Positions 52,098-62,641 of a stretch of DNA of 64,000 bases are shown one piece after another. The notes beneath the pieces were generated by a model, which did no database searches, was not told the origin of the DNA, and saw only the letters and a list, made by a program, of their open reading frames with translations. Origin of the DNA: Bianquea renquensis. GTDB lineage: Bacteria; Bacillota; Clostridia; Lachnospirales; Bianqueaceae. The position numbers and the translations under genes were made by a program. The stretch lies in contig NZ_JACRSQ010000004.1 of assembly GCF_014384895.1 (NCBI RefSeq), forward strand, positions 124,001 to 188,000, in the 5' to 3' direction. Numbering within the stretch: position 1 is the first letter of the stretch; every line of letters starts with the position of its first letter.

Positions 52098-54329
52098 ATG
52101 GGTACGGACAATAAATATGCAGCATTGAATGAAATGCAAAGGAGAGCGGTCTTTCAGACAGAAGGGCCGGTTTTAATTTTGGCTGGCGCAGGCAGCGGGA
52201 AAACGAGGGTTTTAACCCACAGGATGGCGTATCTGATTGAGGAGATCATGGTTCCGTCCTATCATATATTAGCCATTACCTTCACCAACAAGGCAGCCAA
52301 GGAGATGAAGGAGCGGGTTGAGAAATTAATCGGGGATCCCGCGAGAGAGGCGTGGATATCCACGTTTCATTCAGCCTGTATCCGAATTTTGCGCCGGCAC
52401 TGCTCGCTGCTCGGATATACCGACGGATTTACAATCTATGATCCCGAGGATCAAAAAAATGTGATCCGGAGGCTGCTGAGGGAGATGAACATCAACGAAA
52501 AGATGTTTACGCCTCGGTCGGTTCTGGGGGCAATCAGCCATGCAAAGGACGAGCTGGTCACACCTTCGCGCTATGATGAGATTGCGAAAGGCGATCTGTT
52601 TAAAGAAAAAGTTGCGGTCCTATATCACCGCTATCAGAAAGCGCTGCTTGAGAATCAGGCTATGGATTTTGATGATATTATTGCGAAGACGGTGGCGCTG
52701 TTTGAGCAGAATCCAGAAATTTTGGAGTACTATCAGGAGAAATTTCGCTATATCATGGTCGATGAGTATCAGGATACGAATACGGCGCAGTACCGTCTCA
52801 TCCGACTGTTGGCGAACAAGTACGAGAACCTATGCGTCGTCGGGGATGACGATCAGTCCATCTACCGCTTTCGAGGCGCCAACATACGCAACATATTAGA
52901 TTTTGAAAAGGACTATCAGGATGCCTGTGTGATCCGGCTGGAAGAAAACTACCGCTCGACGCAGACAATCCTGGATGCGGCGAATGCAGTCATTGCACAT
53001 AATGTGGGCCGAAAAAGCAAAACTCTGTGGACCCAGAATGAAACCGGCGATCCTATCCGCGTATATGAGGCATATAACGAGGAGGAGGAGGCCAATTATG
53101 TCGCAGAGCAAATAATCCAAAAGGTTTCCGGAAAGACTAGACGGTACATCGACATGGCGATCCTTTTTCGAACCAACGCCCAGTCCCGCGCGCTGGAAGA
53201 GCGGATGATCATGGCGAACATTCCATACCGGCTATACGGAGGAACCCCGTTCTACCAGCGCATGGAAATCAAAGATATTTTATGCTATCTGAGACTGATT
53301 GCCAATGATAAAGATTATGTGGCCGCTGAACGGATTCTCAACGTCCCGAAGCGAGGGATCGGCACCGTTACTGTCGAGAAGCTGCGCAGCTTTGCGGTAG
53401 AACAAAGCTACGGAATTACTGAGGCGATCGAGCAAAGCGTTCTTTCGGAGGAGCTGCGGCGCGCATCGAAAAAGTTGAGTCCTGTCGGGGAATTGTTCAC
53501 CGCTTTTCGAGGGCAGGCACAGGATGTGAGCCTGACAGAATTTATCCCGCTGATCATGGAAAAAGTGGGCTATAAGGACTATCTTCGGGAAGAGGATCCG
53601 GAACGGTATGAGGACCGCATACAAAACCTGGACGAATTTGTGAACCGTGCGGCGGAATATGAGGAAACCGCACCGGAGCCCTCCCTGGGTGGATTTTTGG
53701 AAGAATTGGCTCTGGTCGCCGCCATCGACAGTTTTGAGGAGGGGGCTGATGCCGTGTCCATGATGACACTCCACAGCGCCAAAGGGCTGGAATTTCCAGT
53801 TGTCTTTATGACGGGGATGGAAGACGGCATTTTTCCGGGCTATATGAGCTTGACCAGCGGAGACGAGGAAGACATTGAGGAAGAAAGGCGGCTGTGCTAT
53901 GTCGGAATAACGCGGGCGCAGAAAGAACTATATATGACATATGCAAAAATCCGGCGCGTTCATGGGTTGGAACAGATCTCCAAGGTATCGCAGTTTATGC
54001 GGGAGATTCCCATGGATTTGCTGGAAGAGGAGGTAGGGAAGATGGAACAAAAAGAAGAAGGACCGGTGCGCAAGTTTGTCAAAACCCCAGAGGTCCATTT
54101 TCAAAATCGGTACGTGGGGAAAAACGTAGCCCCGCCGGTTTCTCAGCCGGGAGGCCCGGGAGAGGGATTTGCGCCCGGGGATTTGGTCACCCATCGCAAA
54201 TTTGGCTTAGGTACGGTTAAGGAGGTTCAATCTGTCAATGCAGACTATCAGGTGAAAGTCAACTTTGTGAAAGTCGGTGAAAAGACATTATTCGCAAAGC
54301 TGGCGGGCATTAAGAAGGTTGAAGAATAA
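52098..54329 (+). CDS. pcrA: ATP-dependent DNA helicase PcrA (UvrD family)
   Basis: 3'-5' superfamily-1 helicase for nucleotide excision repair and for displacing proteins such as RecA from DNA. The 743-residue product has the Q-motif region and Walker A (ILAGAGSGKTRVLTHR, about 27-42), motif Ia (ITFTNKAAKEMKER), DEYQDTN (motif II), GDDDQSIYRFRGA (motif III), ENYRSTQTIL (motif IV), TLHSAKGLEFPVVF (motif V) and YVGITRAQKEL (motif VI). A C-terminal Tudor-like domain follows (GDLVTHRKFGLGTV). The ATG at 52098 has GGAGGAG only 3 nt upstream, so translation may be modest. ligA follows 34 nt later. Confidence 0.95.
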   Translation: MGTDNKYAALNEMQRRAVFQTEGPVLILAGAGSGKTRVLTHRMAYLIEEIMVPSYHILAITFTNKAAKEMKERVEKLIGDPAREAWISTFHSACIRILRRHCSLLGYTDGFTIYDPEDQKNVIRRLLREMNINEKMFTPRSVLGAISHAKDELVTPSRYDEIAKGDLFKEKVAVLYHRYQKALLENQAMDFDDIIAKTVALFEQNPEILEYYQEKFRYIMVDEYQDTNTAQYRLIRLLANKYENLCVVGDDDQSIYRFRGANIRNILDFEKDYQDACVIRLEENYRSTQTILDAANAVIAHNVGRKSKTLWTQNETGDPIRVYEAYNEEEEANYVAEQIIQKVSGKTRRYIDMAILFRTNAQSRALEERMIMANIPYRLYGGTPFYQRMEIKDILCYLRLIANDKDYVAAERILNVPKRGIGTVTVEKLRSFAVEQSYGITEAIEQSVLSEELRRASKKLSPVGELFTAFRGQAQDVSLTEFIPLIMEKVGYKDYLREEDPERYEDRIQNLDEFVNRAAEYEETAPEPSLGGFLEELALVAAIDSFEEGADAVSMMTLHSAKGLEFPVVFMTGMEDGIFPGYMSLTSGDEEDIEEERRLCYVGITRAQKELYMTYAKIRRVHGLEQISKVSQFMREIPMDLLEEEVGKMEQKEEGPVRKFVKTPEVHFQNRYVGKNVAPPVSQPGGPGEGFAPGDLVTHRKFGLGTVKEVQSVNADYQVKVNFVKVGEKTLFAKLAGIKKVEE

Positions 54330-54363
54330 AGGCCAGCGAATATTCCGTAGGAGATGAAATGGA

Positions 54364-56334
54364 ATGGCAGAGGATACGATTGAGAAGCTTAAGAAATTGA
54401 CGAAACGGTTGAATGATGCCGCCGAGGCTTATTATCAACAAGACCGAGAGATCATGACTAATTTTGAGTACGATGCGCTGTACGATGAGCTTGTCGCGCT
54501 CGAGAGGGAAACGGGCATGGTGCTCTCGGAAAGCCCAACACGGCATGTGGGCTACCAAATTCAAAGTTCTTTGCCGAAGGTTTCGCATAGTACGCCAATG
54601 CTGTCACTGGACAAGACTAAGTCTCCAGGCGCGCTGAGGGATTGGCTGGGCTCACAGACGGGCCTATTGTCCTGGAAGCTTGACGGCTTAACCATTGTGC
54701 TACAGTATGACCAGGGAGCGCTCACCCGGGCTGTCACCAGGGGAAATGGGGAAGTGGGGGAGGATATCACCCCCAATGCGAAGGTATTTCGCAATATTCC
54801 TCTGGAAATTCCGTACAAGGGGGAACTGATCCTGCGGGGGGAAGCCGTCATTTCTTACGGCGAATTCACGAGGATCAACGAAGCGCTGCCGCCGGAAGAA
54901 CAATATAAGAATCCCCGAAATCTCTGCAGCGGATCGGTCCGGCAGCTGAATAATGAGATTACGGCCAAGCGGGGCGTTCACTATTTTGTGTTTGGACTCG
55001 TCTTGGCACAGGACATGGACTTTCATGATTCTAAGGAAGAGATGATGACCTTCATTCAATCCTTAGGGTTTGAGACGGTGGAATTCTGCAAGGTTGACGC
55101 GCAGACGGTGGAGGAGGCTGTCCAGAGTTTTGAAGGGCGGATCGCCGAATCAGAGTTCCCATCGGATGGCCTTGTCCTCACCTTCAACAGCATCTCGTAT
55201 TCGGAATCTCTTGGCAGAACGGCCAAGTTTCCCCGGGATTCCATTGCTTTTAAATGGCAGGATGAAACCCGCTCTACGGTCCTGCGAGACATCGAATGGA
55301 ATACCTCGCGGACAGGGCTGATCAATCCTGTCGCGATTTTTGACCCAGTGGAATTGGAGGGAACCACAGTTCAGAGGGCTAGCATTCACAATATCAGCAT
55401 TATGGAGGAGCTAGAACTGGGAATCGGTGATGAGATTGAGGTCTATAAGGCCAATATGATCATTCCTCAGATCGGAGAGAATCTGACGCGCAGCGGTACA
55501 GCGGTCATTCCGGAATACTGTCCCCGGTGCGGCGGCGCGGCGAAGGTCAGCGACGGCCGGGAGGCCAAGGTGCTGTACTGTACGAATCCTAACTGTGGGG
55601 CGAAACTGCTCATGGCCTTTACCCACTTTACCACCCGGAATGCTATGAATATTGAAGGCTTGTCAGAGGCAACCCTAGAGAAATTCATCGACATGGGGTT
55701 TCTGGAATCCTTTGGAGACATCTACCGTCTCAAGGAGCACAAAGCGGATATTGAGTCCATGGAAGGATTCGGGGAAAGGTCAGCCCAAAATCTTTTTGCC
55801 TCCATCGAGCGCTCCCGAGATGCGGAGATGCCCCGATTTATCAATGCTCTGGGGATTCAGAACGTGGGGTTAGCCAATGCGCGGCTTTTGTGTAAGGCGT
55901 ACCGGCAAGATCTGACGGCGATTCTGGCGGCCAAGGAGGAGGAACTGGCGTCTATCGACGGGTTTGGGGACATCATCGCGAACCGTGTGTATGAATACTT
56001 CCAAAATCCAATCAATCGGGACGTCGTTGAAGACTTGCTGCGATATGTGCGATTTGCTCCCGCGGAAGAGTCCGAGGAGGCGGCCCAGATGCCTTTGGAG
56101 GGGAAAACCTTCGTCATCACGGGAAATCTGGAACATTTCGAAAACCGTGACGCGCTTGTGGATTTTATCATCAAGCGCGGTGGAAAGGCTGTCGCCAGTG
56201 TCAGCAAGAAGACCTCGTATCTGATCAACAATGACACGGCCAGCAGCTCATCTAAGAATAAGAAAGCGCAGGAGCTTGGGATCCCCATACTCAGCGAGGA
56301 GGAGTTCCTTCGTTTGGTCGAGGACGAGATATAA
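54364..56334 (+). CDS. ligA: NAD-dependent DNA ligase
   Basis: Seals nicks in DNA using NAD+. The 656-residue product has domain Ia (1-65), an adenylation domain with the catalytic lysine K105 in SWKLDGL, an OB fold (TGLINPVAIFDPVEL and following), a four-cysteine zinc finger (CPRCGG and CTNPNCGAK, about 385-420), helix-hairpin-helix repeats (about 430-570) and a C-terminal BRCT domain (LEGKTFVITGNLEHF, about 580-656). The active-site context KLDGL departs from the usual KIDGLA, and several surrounding residues differ from textbook LigA, but all domains are present and the length is normal. Probably co-transcribed with pcrA. Confidence 0.93.
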   Translation: MAEDTIEKLKKLTKRLNDAAEAYYQQDREIMTNFEYDALYDELVALERETGMVLSESPTRHVGYQIQSSLPKVSHSTPMLSLDKTKSPGALRDWLGSQTGLLSWKLDGLTIVLQYDQGALTRAVTRGNGEVGEDITPNAKVFRNIPLEIPYKGELILRGEAVISYGEFTRINEALPPEEQYKNPRNLCSGSVRQLNNEITAKRGVHYFVFGLVLAQDMDFHDSKEEMMTFIQSLGFETVEFCKVDAQTVEEAVQSFEGRIAESEFPSDGLVLTFNSISYSESLGRTAKFPRDSIAFKWQDETRSTVLRDIEWNTSRTGLINPVAIFDPVELEGTTVQRASIHNISIMEELELGIGDEIEVYKANMIIPQIGENLTRSGTAVIPEYCPRCGGAAKVSDGREAKVLYCTNPNCGAKLLMAFTHFTTRNAMNIEGLSEATLEKFIDMGFLESFGDIYRLKEHKADIESMEGFGERSAQNLFASIERSRDAEMPRFINALGIQNVGLANARLLCKAYRQDLTAILAAKEEELASIDGFGDIIANRVYEYFQNPINRDVVEDLLRYVRFAPAEESEEAAQMPLEGKTFVITGNLEHFENRDALVDFIIKRGGKAVASVSKKTSYLINNDTASSSSKNKKAQELGIPILSEEEFLRLVEDEI

Positions 56335-56340
56335 TGTGGG

Positions 56341-56383
56341 AAGCCGCCGGAACGTCGGAGGACGATATCCAGGCGGCTTTTAT
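56341..56383 (+). terminator. Terminator of the pcrA-ligA unit
   Basis: AAGCCGCC (56341-56348) pairs with GGCGGCTT (56372-56379), followed by TTT. Confidence 0.7.
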
Positions 56384-56516
56384 GTGCGCGGAAATTTAAG
56401 TATGGAGTGTAGACAAACCTACATATATTGAATATGAAGCACACTTTTGGGAAGCCTAGGTAAAGAATAATTAACAAAGGATTAGCGAGAATGACAGTTC
56501 CATAATTTGGGGAACT

Positions 56517-56682
56517 ATGGTATAATAATCGCGTGAGCGATTATACGCGCCGGTCGCGCGGTGAGCGGAGCGAACAAACCGCTGCGCGACCGTGTGCAAG
56601 TTGTGAAGTTATATCATGGCCGGAGGCCATGGTATAATAATCGCGTGAGCGATTATACGCGCCGGCCGCGCGGTGCGCGAGG
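56517..56682 (+). repeat. Duplicated hairpin-rich intergenic element upstream of glgB
   Basis: About 47 nt starting ATGGTATAATAATCGCG occur at 56517-56563 and again at 56629-56675, 112 bp apart, with one substitution seen. Each copy carries TAATCGC-GTGA-GCGATTA, a stem on a GTGA (GNRA) loop. Between them CGGTCGCGC pairs with GCGCGACCG near 56551-56592, and ATGGCC-GGAG-GCCAT (56616-56630) forms another stem. Each copy also contains TATAAT, but no matching -35 is clear. No coding sequence is seen in 56384-56697. The element may supply the glgB promoter, an RNA structure in its leader, or a mobile palindromic repeat. Confidence 0.85.
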
Positions 56683-56697
56683 GAATGGAGGGGTAGA

Positions 56698-58677
56698 GTG
56701 AGTGAAAGAATCCATCTGATACAACGTACATCCGTTCAGGAGCAGAGCGAAAGCGATGGAAATCCCCCACTGTATTTGTTTCATGAGGGGACAAACTATC
56801 GCGCATATGAATATTTTGGCGCTCACTTGAACGGAGAGGAGACGGCATTCCGTGTGTGGGCGCCCAGAGCGAGAGCGGTCAAGGTCGTGGGAGATTTCAA
56901 CCAATGGGGAGAGGAGGAGGCAGTTCCCTTAAGCCGAATCTCAGACAACGGTGTCTGGGAAGGGAAGGCCCTGGGCTTCCGGGAATTTGACCTCTATAAA
57001 TTTCGAATTGAGACGGAGGATGGCCGTGTTTTGATGAAAAGCGATCCCTATGGATTTCATATGGAGACGCGCCCGTCCACGGCGTCCAAAATTTACGATA
57101 TGAGCAAGTATGTTTGGCAGGATACACGTTGGCGCCAATACTGCCGTCAGCATCCAGCATACGAATCGGCTATGAATATATACGAAGTTCACGCCGGATC
57201 CTGGAGGCGGTATGCCGATGGCAATGTGTATGATTACCGAAAACTTGCGGAGGAGCTGATCCCGTATGTAAAGGAGATGGGATACACCCATATCGAGCTT
57301 ATGCCCCTGGCAGAATATCCCTTCGACGGATCGTGGGGATATCAGGTTATCGGATATTATGCACCCACATCCCGCTATGGGACGCCGGATGATCTCCGAC
57401 ACTTTGTCGATCAATGCCATCAGCAAAGCATCGGTGTGATCATGGACTGGGTACCGGCTCATTTTCCGCGGGATGCGTCGGGGTTGGCTGAATTTGACGG
57501 AGGCCCTCTGTACGAATACGCGGATCCGAGAAAAGGCGAGCACGCACAGTGGGGAACGAAAGTATTTGACTATGGCCGTCCGGAGGTCATGAGCTTTTTA
57601 ATATCCAACGCGATGTACTGGCTGGATCAGTTTCATATGGACGGTCTGCGGGTGGACGCAGTTGCCAGTATGCTATACCTGGATTATGGCCGGGATAGTG
57701 GGGCTTGGATTCCCAATCAATATGGAGGAAACGAAAATCTGGAGGCCGTCAACTTTCTTAAGAAGCTGAACGAGGCGATTTTTAAGGAGCATCCCAGCGC
57801 GCTTATGATCGCGGAGGAATCGACGGCATGGCCGATGGTGACGAAGCCAGTCTACATGGGAGGCCTGGGGTTCAATTTTAAATGGAACATGGGCTGGATG
57901 AATGACATGCTCCACTACATTTCCCTGGATCCTTTTTTCCGAAAAGACAATCATCGAGATATTACATTTAGCCTGACCTATGCTTTTTCGGAAAATTATA
58001 TCTTGCCCTTGTCCCACGACGAGGTGGTGCATGGAAAAAAATCACTGTTGGATAAAGCGCCGGGAACCTATGAAGAAAAATTTGCAAATTTGCGGGCTTT
58101 TTATGGGTATGCCATGGCGCATCCTGGAAAAAAACTGCTGTTTATGGGGAGCGAATTCGGTTCCTTCTCTGAGTGGAACTACCAGAGAGAGCTGGATTGG
58201 AATCTGCTCCAATATGAATCCCACAGCGCGATGTTGGAGTATGTGCGGGATCTGAACTGGTTTTACCGCAGCCACAGCGCTTTGTTTCAACAGGATGACA
58301 GCTGGAAAGGATTTGCGTGGATCAGCCCTGACGATCAATCGCAGAATATCATCTCGTTTCGGCGCATTGACCGGCAGGGGCGCGAGGTCGTTGTCGTCGT
58401 GAATTTTGCACCCGTTCGCCGCGATCGATACCGAATTGGCCTCTACCGGGAGGGCGAGTATGTGGAAGCTTTCAGCAGTGACCGTTCTGCCTACGGCGGG
58501 TCGGGGGTTGAAAATCGCCACATCCTATATACACAGAGAAAGCCATACCATGGATATAGTCATTCCATGGAGATCACCATTCCCCCTCTGGCCTGCCTAT
58601 ACTTCACACCGGTGGAGAAGCCGTATCGGGGAAAGCGGACGCCAGCTAGAAGGCAGAGTGCGAGGAGAAAACGGTAA
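56698..58677 (+). CDS. glgB: 1,4-alpha-glucan branching enzyme
   Basis: Creates alpha-1,6 branches in glycogen (GH13). The 659-residue product has an N-terminal CBM48 ([20 protein letters not shown], about 45-65) and a catalytic barrel with the nucleophile D320 in [12 protein letters not shown], the acid/base E373 in IAEEST and the third carboxylate D441 in [12 protein letters not shown]-terminal beta domain ends in a basic tail ([16 protein letters not shown]). The frame starts at a GTG (56698) with GGAGGGG 5-6 nt upstream. First gene of the glycogen operon. Two small hairpins follow before glgC. Confidence 0.95.
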   Translation: MSERIHLIQRTSVQEQSESDGNPPLYLFHEGTNYRAYEYFGAHLNGEETAFRVWAPRARAVKVVGDFNQWGEEEAVPLSRISDNGVWEGKALGFREFDLYKFRIETEDGRVLMKSDPYGFHMETRPSTASKIYDMSKYVWQDTRWRQYCRQHPAYESAMNIYEVHAGSWRRYADGNVYDYRKLAEELIPYVKEMGYTHIELMPLAEYPFDGSWGYQVIGYYAPTSRYGTPDDLRHFVDQCHQQSIGVIMDWVPAHFPRDASGLAEFDGGPLYEYADPRKGEHAQWGTKVFDYGRPEVMSFLISNAMYWLDQFHMDGLRVDAVASMLYLDYGRDSGAWIPNQYGGNENLEAVNFLKKLNEAIFKEHPSALMIAEESTAWPMVTKPVYMGGLGFNFKWNMGWMNDMLHYISLDPFFRKDNHRDITFSLTYAFSENYILPLSHDEVVHGKKSLLDKAPGTYEEKFANLRAFYGYAMAHPGKKLLFMGSEFGSFSEWNYQRELDWNLLQYESHSAMLEYVRDLNWFYRSHSALFQQDDSWKGFAWISPDDQSQNIISFRRIDRQGREVVVVVNFAPVRRDRYRIGLYREGEYVEAFSSDRSAYGGSGVENRHILYTQRKPYHGYSHSMEITIPPLACLYFTPVEKPYRGKRTPARRQSARRKR

Positions 58678-58727
58678 AGAAAGCCGAAAGTCGGCTTGGG
58701 CTGCGGCGGTGTACCGCAGTGATAAAA
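58678..58727 (+). promoter_or_regulatory. Tandem hairpins in the glgB-glgC intergenic region
   Basis: AGCCGA-AAG-TCGGCT (58682-58696) and CTGCGG, 7-nt loop, CCGCAG (58701-58719) lie side by side without a T-run, so they look more like RNA processing or stability elements than a terminator. Confidence 0.45.
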
Positions 58728-58754
58728 TATATTGTTCAAGTGGAGGTTGTGCAT

Positions 58755-59957
58755 ATGAGAAGTAAAAAGGATTGTGTGGCAATGCTTCTGGCAGGAGGCC
58801 AGGGAAGCCGGCTGGGGGTTCTCACAAAGAAAGTCGCCAAACCCGCGATTCCCTTTAGCGGGAAGTACAGAATTATCGATTTTACATTGAGCAATTGTAT
58901 CAATTCTGGCATTGATACAGTTGGTGTCCTGACACAATATCAGCCTCTCGAATTAAATGCGTACATCGGCAACGGTCAGCCGTGGGATCTGGACCGCAAT
59001 GACGGAGGTGTCGCAATCTTGCCGCCCTATGTTCGCGGCAAAGAAGGAGAATGGTATAAAGGAACGGCAAACGCAATCTACCAAAACATGCAGTTCATTG
59101 AGCGCTACGATCCAGAATACGTAGTCATCCTGTCAGGCGACCATATCTACAAAATGGATTACTCAGAGATGATCCGATTCCATAAGGAAAAGAAAGCCGC
59201 CTGTACCATTGCAGTGTTGAACGTGTCCCTTGAGGAGGCTAGCCGCTTTGGTATCATGAATACCTACGAGGATAATCGAATCTATGAGTTTGAAGAAAAA
59301 CCAGCCCACCCAAAGTCTACGAAAGCCTCCATGGGCGTGTATGTGTTTAGCTGGGATAAGCTTCGATTTTATCTGACAAAGGATGAGGAGAATCCGACTT
59401 CCTCCAATGATTTTGGAAAGGATATCATACCCGCCATGGTGGAGGGGGACGAGTCGGTATACGCCTATGAATTTGACGGGTATTGGAAGGATGTAGGGAC
59501 AATTGAATCTCTGTGGGAAGCGAATATGGAGCTCCTCGAGGAGGATAGCCCCATCAATCTCCACGATCCCTCCTGGCGTATCTATGCGAGAAACCCTAAC
59601 GAACCTCCCCATTATGCCGCGGACGGCGCTGTCATTAAAAAATCGATGGTGACAGAGGGAACACAGATTTATGGCACGGTGGAGCACTCGGTCATATTCT
59701 ACGGCGGGTACGTGGGAAAGGATGCGATTGTCCGAGATTCTATTGTTTTGCCCGGCGCTAGGGTTGAAGAGGGAGCGGTTGTCGAATACTCGATCATTGG
59801 CCAAGATTCCATCATCAGCCGAAACGCCGCGGTTGGGCAGAGAAAAGAAGAGTGCCCCAAGGGCGCAATTGCGGTTGTGGGGGACGAGCTGGTGGTAGGC
59901 GAAGGCGTGGCCGTCGAGGCCGGAGAAATGCTCGACGCAAATCGAATCAATGACTAA
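58755..59957 (+). CDS. glgC: Glucose-1-phosphate adenylyltransferase, catalytic subunit
   Basis: Makes ADP-glucose from glucose-1-phosphate and ATP, the committed step of glycogen synthesis. The 400-residue product has the nucleotide-binding loop [20 protein letters not shown] (about 9-28), [16 protein letters not shown], the catalytic-site [10 protein letters not shown] (about 128), a substrate motif [10 protein letters not shown] (about 188) and a C-terminal left-handed beta-helix (about 290-390). GGAGGT lies 7 nt before the ATG. It pairs with GlgD, encoded 14 nt downstream; in Bacillota the two form a mixed tetramer that is more active than GlgC alone. Confidence 0.96.
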   Translation: MRSKKDCVAMLLAGGQGSRLGVLTKKVAKPAIPFSGKYRIIDFTLSNCINSGIDTVGVLTQYQPLELNAYIGNGQPWDLDRNDGGVAILPPYVRGKEGEWYKGTANAIYQNMQFIERYDPEYVVILSGDHIYKMDYSEMIRFHKEKKAACTIAVLNVSLEEASRFGIMNTYEDNRIYEFEEKPAHPKSTKASMGVYVFSWDKLRFYLTKDEENPTSSNDFGKDIIPAMVEGDESVYAYEFDGYWKDVGTIESLWEANMELLEEDSPINLHDPSWRIYARNPNEPPHYAADGAVIKKSMVTEGTQIYGTVEHSVIFYGGYVGKDAIVRDSIVLPGARVEEGAVVEYSIIGQDSIISRNAAVGQRKEECPKGAIAVVGDELVVGEGVAVEAGEMLDANRIND

Positions 59958-59971
59958 AGGAGGGATTCACG

Positions 59972-61093
59972 ATGAAAGACACGATGGGAATCATTTTTAC
60001 GTATAAAAACGATGAGGCTTTGAAATCGCTGACGCAGAAACGGGCGGTGGCGTCCATTCCCTATGGCGGCCGTTACCGCATCGTTGATTTTGCCCTGTCC
60101 AATCTGGTGAATTCCGGGGTCACGAAGGTTGGAATTATCACCCGCAACAATTACCAGTCCCTGATGGACCACCTGGGCACCGGCAAAGAGTGGGATCTAA
60201 GCCGTAAGCGGGATGGACTGTACATTCTTCCTCCCTTCTCTCAGGTTGAAGACTATGGTGCGGCGAATTATCGGGGACGCATGGAAGCCATGAATAACGC
60301 AGGTACATTTATCCGCCGGTCCACCAGCGAGTATGTGATAATGTCCGACGCAGACTGTATCTGCAATCTAACCTTTGACGAGGCCTTAGAGTTCCATAAG
60401 CAAAAGAAAGCCGATATTACGCTTTTTTACAAAAAAGGCAGCTATGGGCAGCAGGCCTATGCGGACTCCTGTTTTCTCGATGTCGATGATGACGGCCATG
60501 TAACAGATGTCACCATCAACCCGGCCGTAGGGCGGATTAACCTCAGTATGGGGCAAGTCATCATTAGCAAATCCCTGCTGGAATCCCTTGTTCAGGAGTG
60601 TGTCAGCCATAATCTATATAGCTTCAAGCGGGATGTTCTCCAGAGGAAGCTGCATGATCTGAAGATTTACGGGTATGAGTATAAGGGTTATTACGCGCGC
60701 ATTGACTCAGTGGCGGCGTACTATCAGGCGAACATGGATCTTTTGAATGAAAGTCTGCGCATGGAGTTATTCTATAAGGGGAATCAAATTTTTACGAAGA
60801 TTCGCGACGAGGTTCCGACCCTGTATCGCAACTCCAGCGACGTACGCAATTCCCTGCTGGCTGATGGGTGTGTCATTGAAGGGACCGTTGAAAATTCCAT
60901 ACTCTTCCGGGGCGTCCGGGTACGAAAAGGCGCTAAGATCAGCAACTCCATCATCATGCAGGACTGCGAGATACAAGCGAATACGCAGCTCAACTATGTT
61001 ATATCGGATAAGGATGTCGTGATCCGCGAGAACCGCAAACTTTTTGGATTTGAATTATTTCCCATGGTATTGGCTAAGGGAAGTGTGGTATAA
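59972..61093 (+). CDS. glgD: Glucose-1-phosphate adenylyltransferase, GlgD subunit
   Basis: The 373-residue paralogue of GlgC. It keeps the nucleotidyltransferase fold (IPYGGRYRIVDFALSNLVNS, about 29-48) and the C-terminal beta-helix, but the N-terminal Gly-rich nucleotide loop is degenerate (IIFTYKNDEALKSLTQK in place of LAGGxGxRL), and the catalytic GDHIYKMDY becomes SDADCICNL. It is therefore expected to be non-catalytic and to modulate GlgC. AAGGAGGG precedes the ATG. Tight spacing to glgC fits co-expression. Confidence 0.94.
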   Translation: MKDTMGIIFTYKNDEALKSLTQKRAVASIPYGGRYRIVDFALSNLVNSGVTKVGIITRNNYQSLMDHLGTGKEWDLSRKRDGLYILPPFSQVEDYGAANYRGRMEAMNNAGTFIRRSTSEYVIMSDADCICNLTFDEALEFHKQKKADITLFYKKGSYGQQAYADSCFLDVDDDGHVTDVTINPAVGRINLSMGQVIISKSLLESLVQECVSHNLYSFKRDVLQRKLHDLKIYGYEYKGYYARIDSVAAYYQANMDLLNESLRMELFYKGNQIFTKIRDEVPTLYRNSSDVRNSLLADGCVIEGTVENSILFRGVRVRKGAKISNSIIMQDCEIQANTQLNYVISDKDVVIRENRKLFGFELFPMVLAKGSVV

Positions 61094-61169
61094 TTGCGAG
61101 TATCCTGTGCACTTGTCAACGTATAGAATAGGAGGATTTAGCTAACGCGATTCGGAATGGAGGATTCGG

Positions 61170-62609
61170 ATGAAAGTATTATTTGTCACACCAGAGGCAG
61201 TTCCTTTTATGAAATCAGGTGGGTTGGGCGATGTGGCCGGCGCACTGCCGCTGGCACTCCGCAAAAAGCTTGTGGGTGTTCGTGTCGTTATGCCACTGTA
61301 TCAGGAGATCAAGCAGGAATTGAAGGATAAGCTGACATTCCTTCAGGAAATCTGGGTGCCACTGGCATGGAGAAGTCAATATTGCGGCATCTACGAGGCT
61401 AAAATGGGAGGAATTACCTACTATCTTTTGGATAATAAGTACTATTTTGGGCGTAAAGGGATCTACGGACATTTTGATGATGCAGAGCGATTTGCCTTCT
61501 TCTCAAAAGCATCCCTGGAGATTCTGCAATACTTGGATTTTGAGCCCGACGTCATCCATTGCAATGATTGGCAGACAGCGTTAATTCCCATGTATCTCAA
61601 TTATTTCTATCGGCAGGCGGGCGGATGTTATGAAAATTTACGTGTGGTTTTGACCATACATAACATTCAGTATCAGGGAATTTTCCCCCGGGATGTTACG
61701 GAGTATGTGCTAGGAATCTCAAAAGAGGAATTTGACAACGGCTATATTGAATTCGACGGGTGTGTCAATTTTCTCAAGACTGGCATTTTAGCGTCCGACT
61801 GGATTACCACGGTCAGCCCATCCTACGCCCAGGAGATCCAGTATGAATTTTATGGACACGGACTTCATGGAATATTGCGCGACCAGCAGGCAAAACTGAG
61901 TGGCATCATCAATGGGATTGACACCAATCTTTACAACCCGGAAACCGACCCTGCCCTGTTCCAGAATTACAGTGCAGAGGATAGAACTGGAAAAGCGGTA
62001 AACAAGGCAAACTTGCAAACACTTTTGAATTTGCCGGAGAATCCTCATGTGCCGGTGATCGCCATGGTGACACGTCTAGTGGATCATAAGGGCTTGGATC
62101 TGATTGCAACGGTTTTGCCGGAGATTCTTAACGAGGACATCCAATTGGTGATTTTGGGCACCGGCGATTGGAAATATGAGGAGATGGTTCGCAGAGCGAA
62201 GCAAAATTATCCCAGCAAAGTATCCGCCAACATCACCTTTAATTCTGATTTGGCACAGAAAATCTATGGGGGAGCGGACATGTTCTTAATGCCATCCAAA
62301 AGCGAGCCGTGTGGGCTTTCTCAGATGATCGCCATGCGGTATGGAACGATCCCCATTGTCCGTGAGACAGGCGGACTTAAAGATACGGTCCAGCCATATA
62401 TATCGTGGGAAGGATCTGGCTGTGGCTTCACATTCCAAAATTACAATGCGTGGGATATGCTGTATGTCATTCGGCAGGCGATCGAGACCTATCATCAGAA
62501 TGAGCAGTGGCAGCAGTTGACGGATAATGCGATGAAGGAGGATTTCAGCTGGGACGTTCCGGCAAGAGAGTATCTCAGTCTGTACCGCAAGCTCGCGAAT
62601 AAACGCTGA
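61170..62609 (+). CDS. glgA: Glycogen synthase (ADP-glucose type)
   Basis: Extends alpha-1,4-glucan chains from ADP-glucose (GT5, GT-B fold). The 479-residue product has the N-terminal ADP-glucose loop KSGGLGDVAGALP (about 15-27), the HCNDWQT motif (about 131), LTIHNIQYQG (about 160), the hinge, and the C-terminal catalytic motif PSKSEPCGLSQMIAMRYGT (about 374-392), whose glutamate is the conserved active-site residue. GGAGG lies 6-7 nt before the ATG. It follows glgD by 76 nt. Confidence 0.96.
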   Translation: MKVLFVTPEAVPFMKSGGLGDVAGALPLALRKKLVGVRVVMPLYQEIKQELKDKLTFLQEIWVPLAWRSQYCGIYEAKMGGITYYLLDNKYYFGRKGIYGHFDDAERFAFFSKASLEILQYLDFEPDVIHCNDWQTALIPMYLNYFYRQAGGCYENLRVVLTIHNIQYQGIFPRDVTEYVLGISKEEFDNGYIEFDGCVNFLKTGILASDWITTVSPSYAQEIQYEFYGHGLHGILRDQQAKLSGIINGIDTNLYNPETDPALFQNYSAEDRTGKAVNKANLQTLLNLPENPHVPVIAMVTRLVDHKGLDLIATVLPEILNEDIQLVILGTGDWKYEEMVRRAKQNYPSKVSANITFNSDLAQKIYGGADMFLMPSKSEPCGLSQMIAMRYGTIPIVRETGGLKDTVQPYISWEGSGCGFTFQNYNAWDMLYVIRQAIETYHQNEQWQQLTDNAMKEDFSWDVPAREYLSLYRKLANKR

Positions 62610-62641
62610 TTTGCAGTGGTGGGAAAGAAAGGATCGATTGT

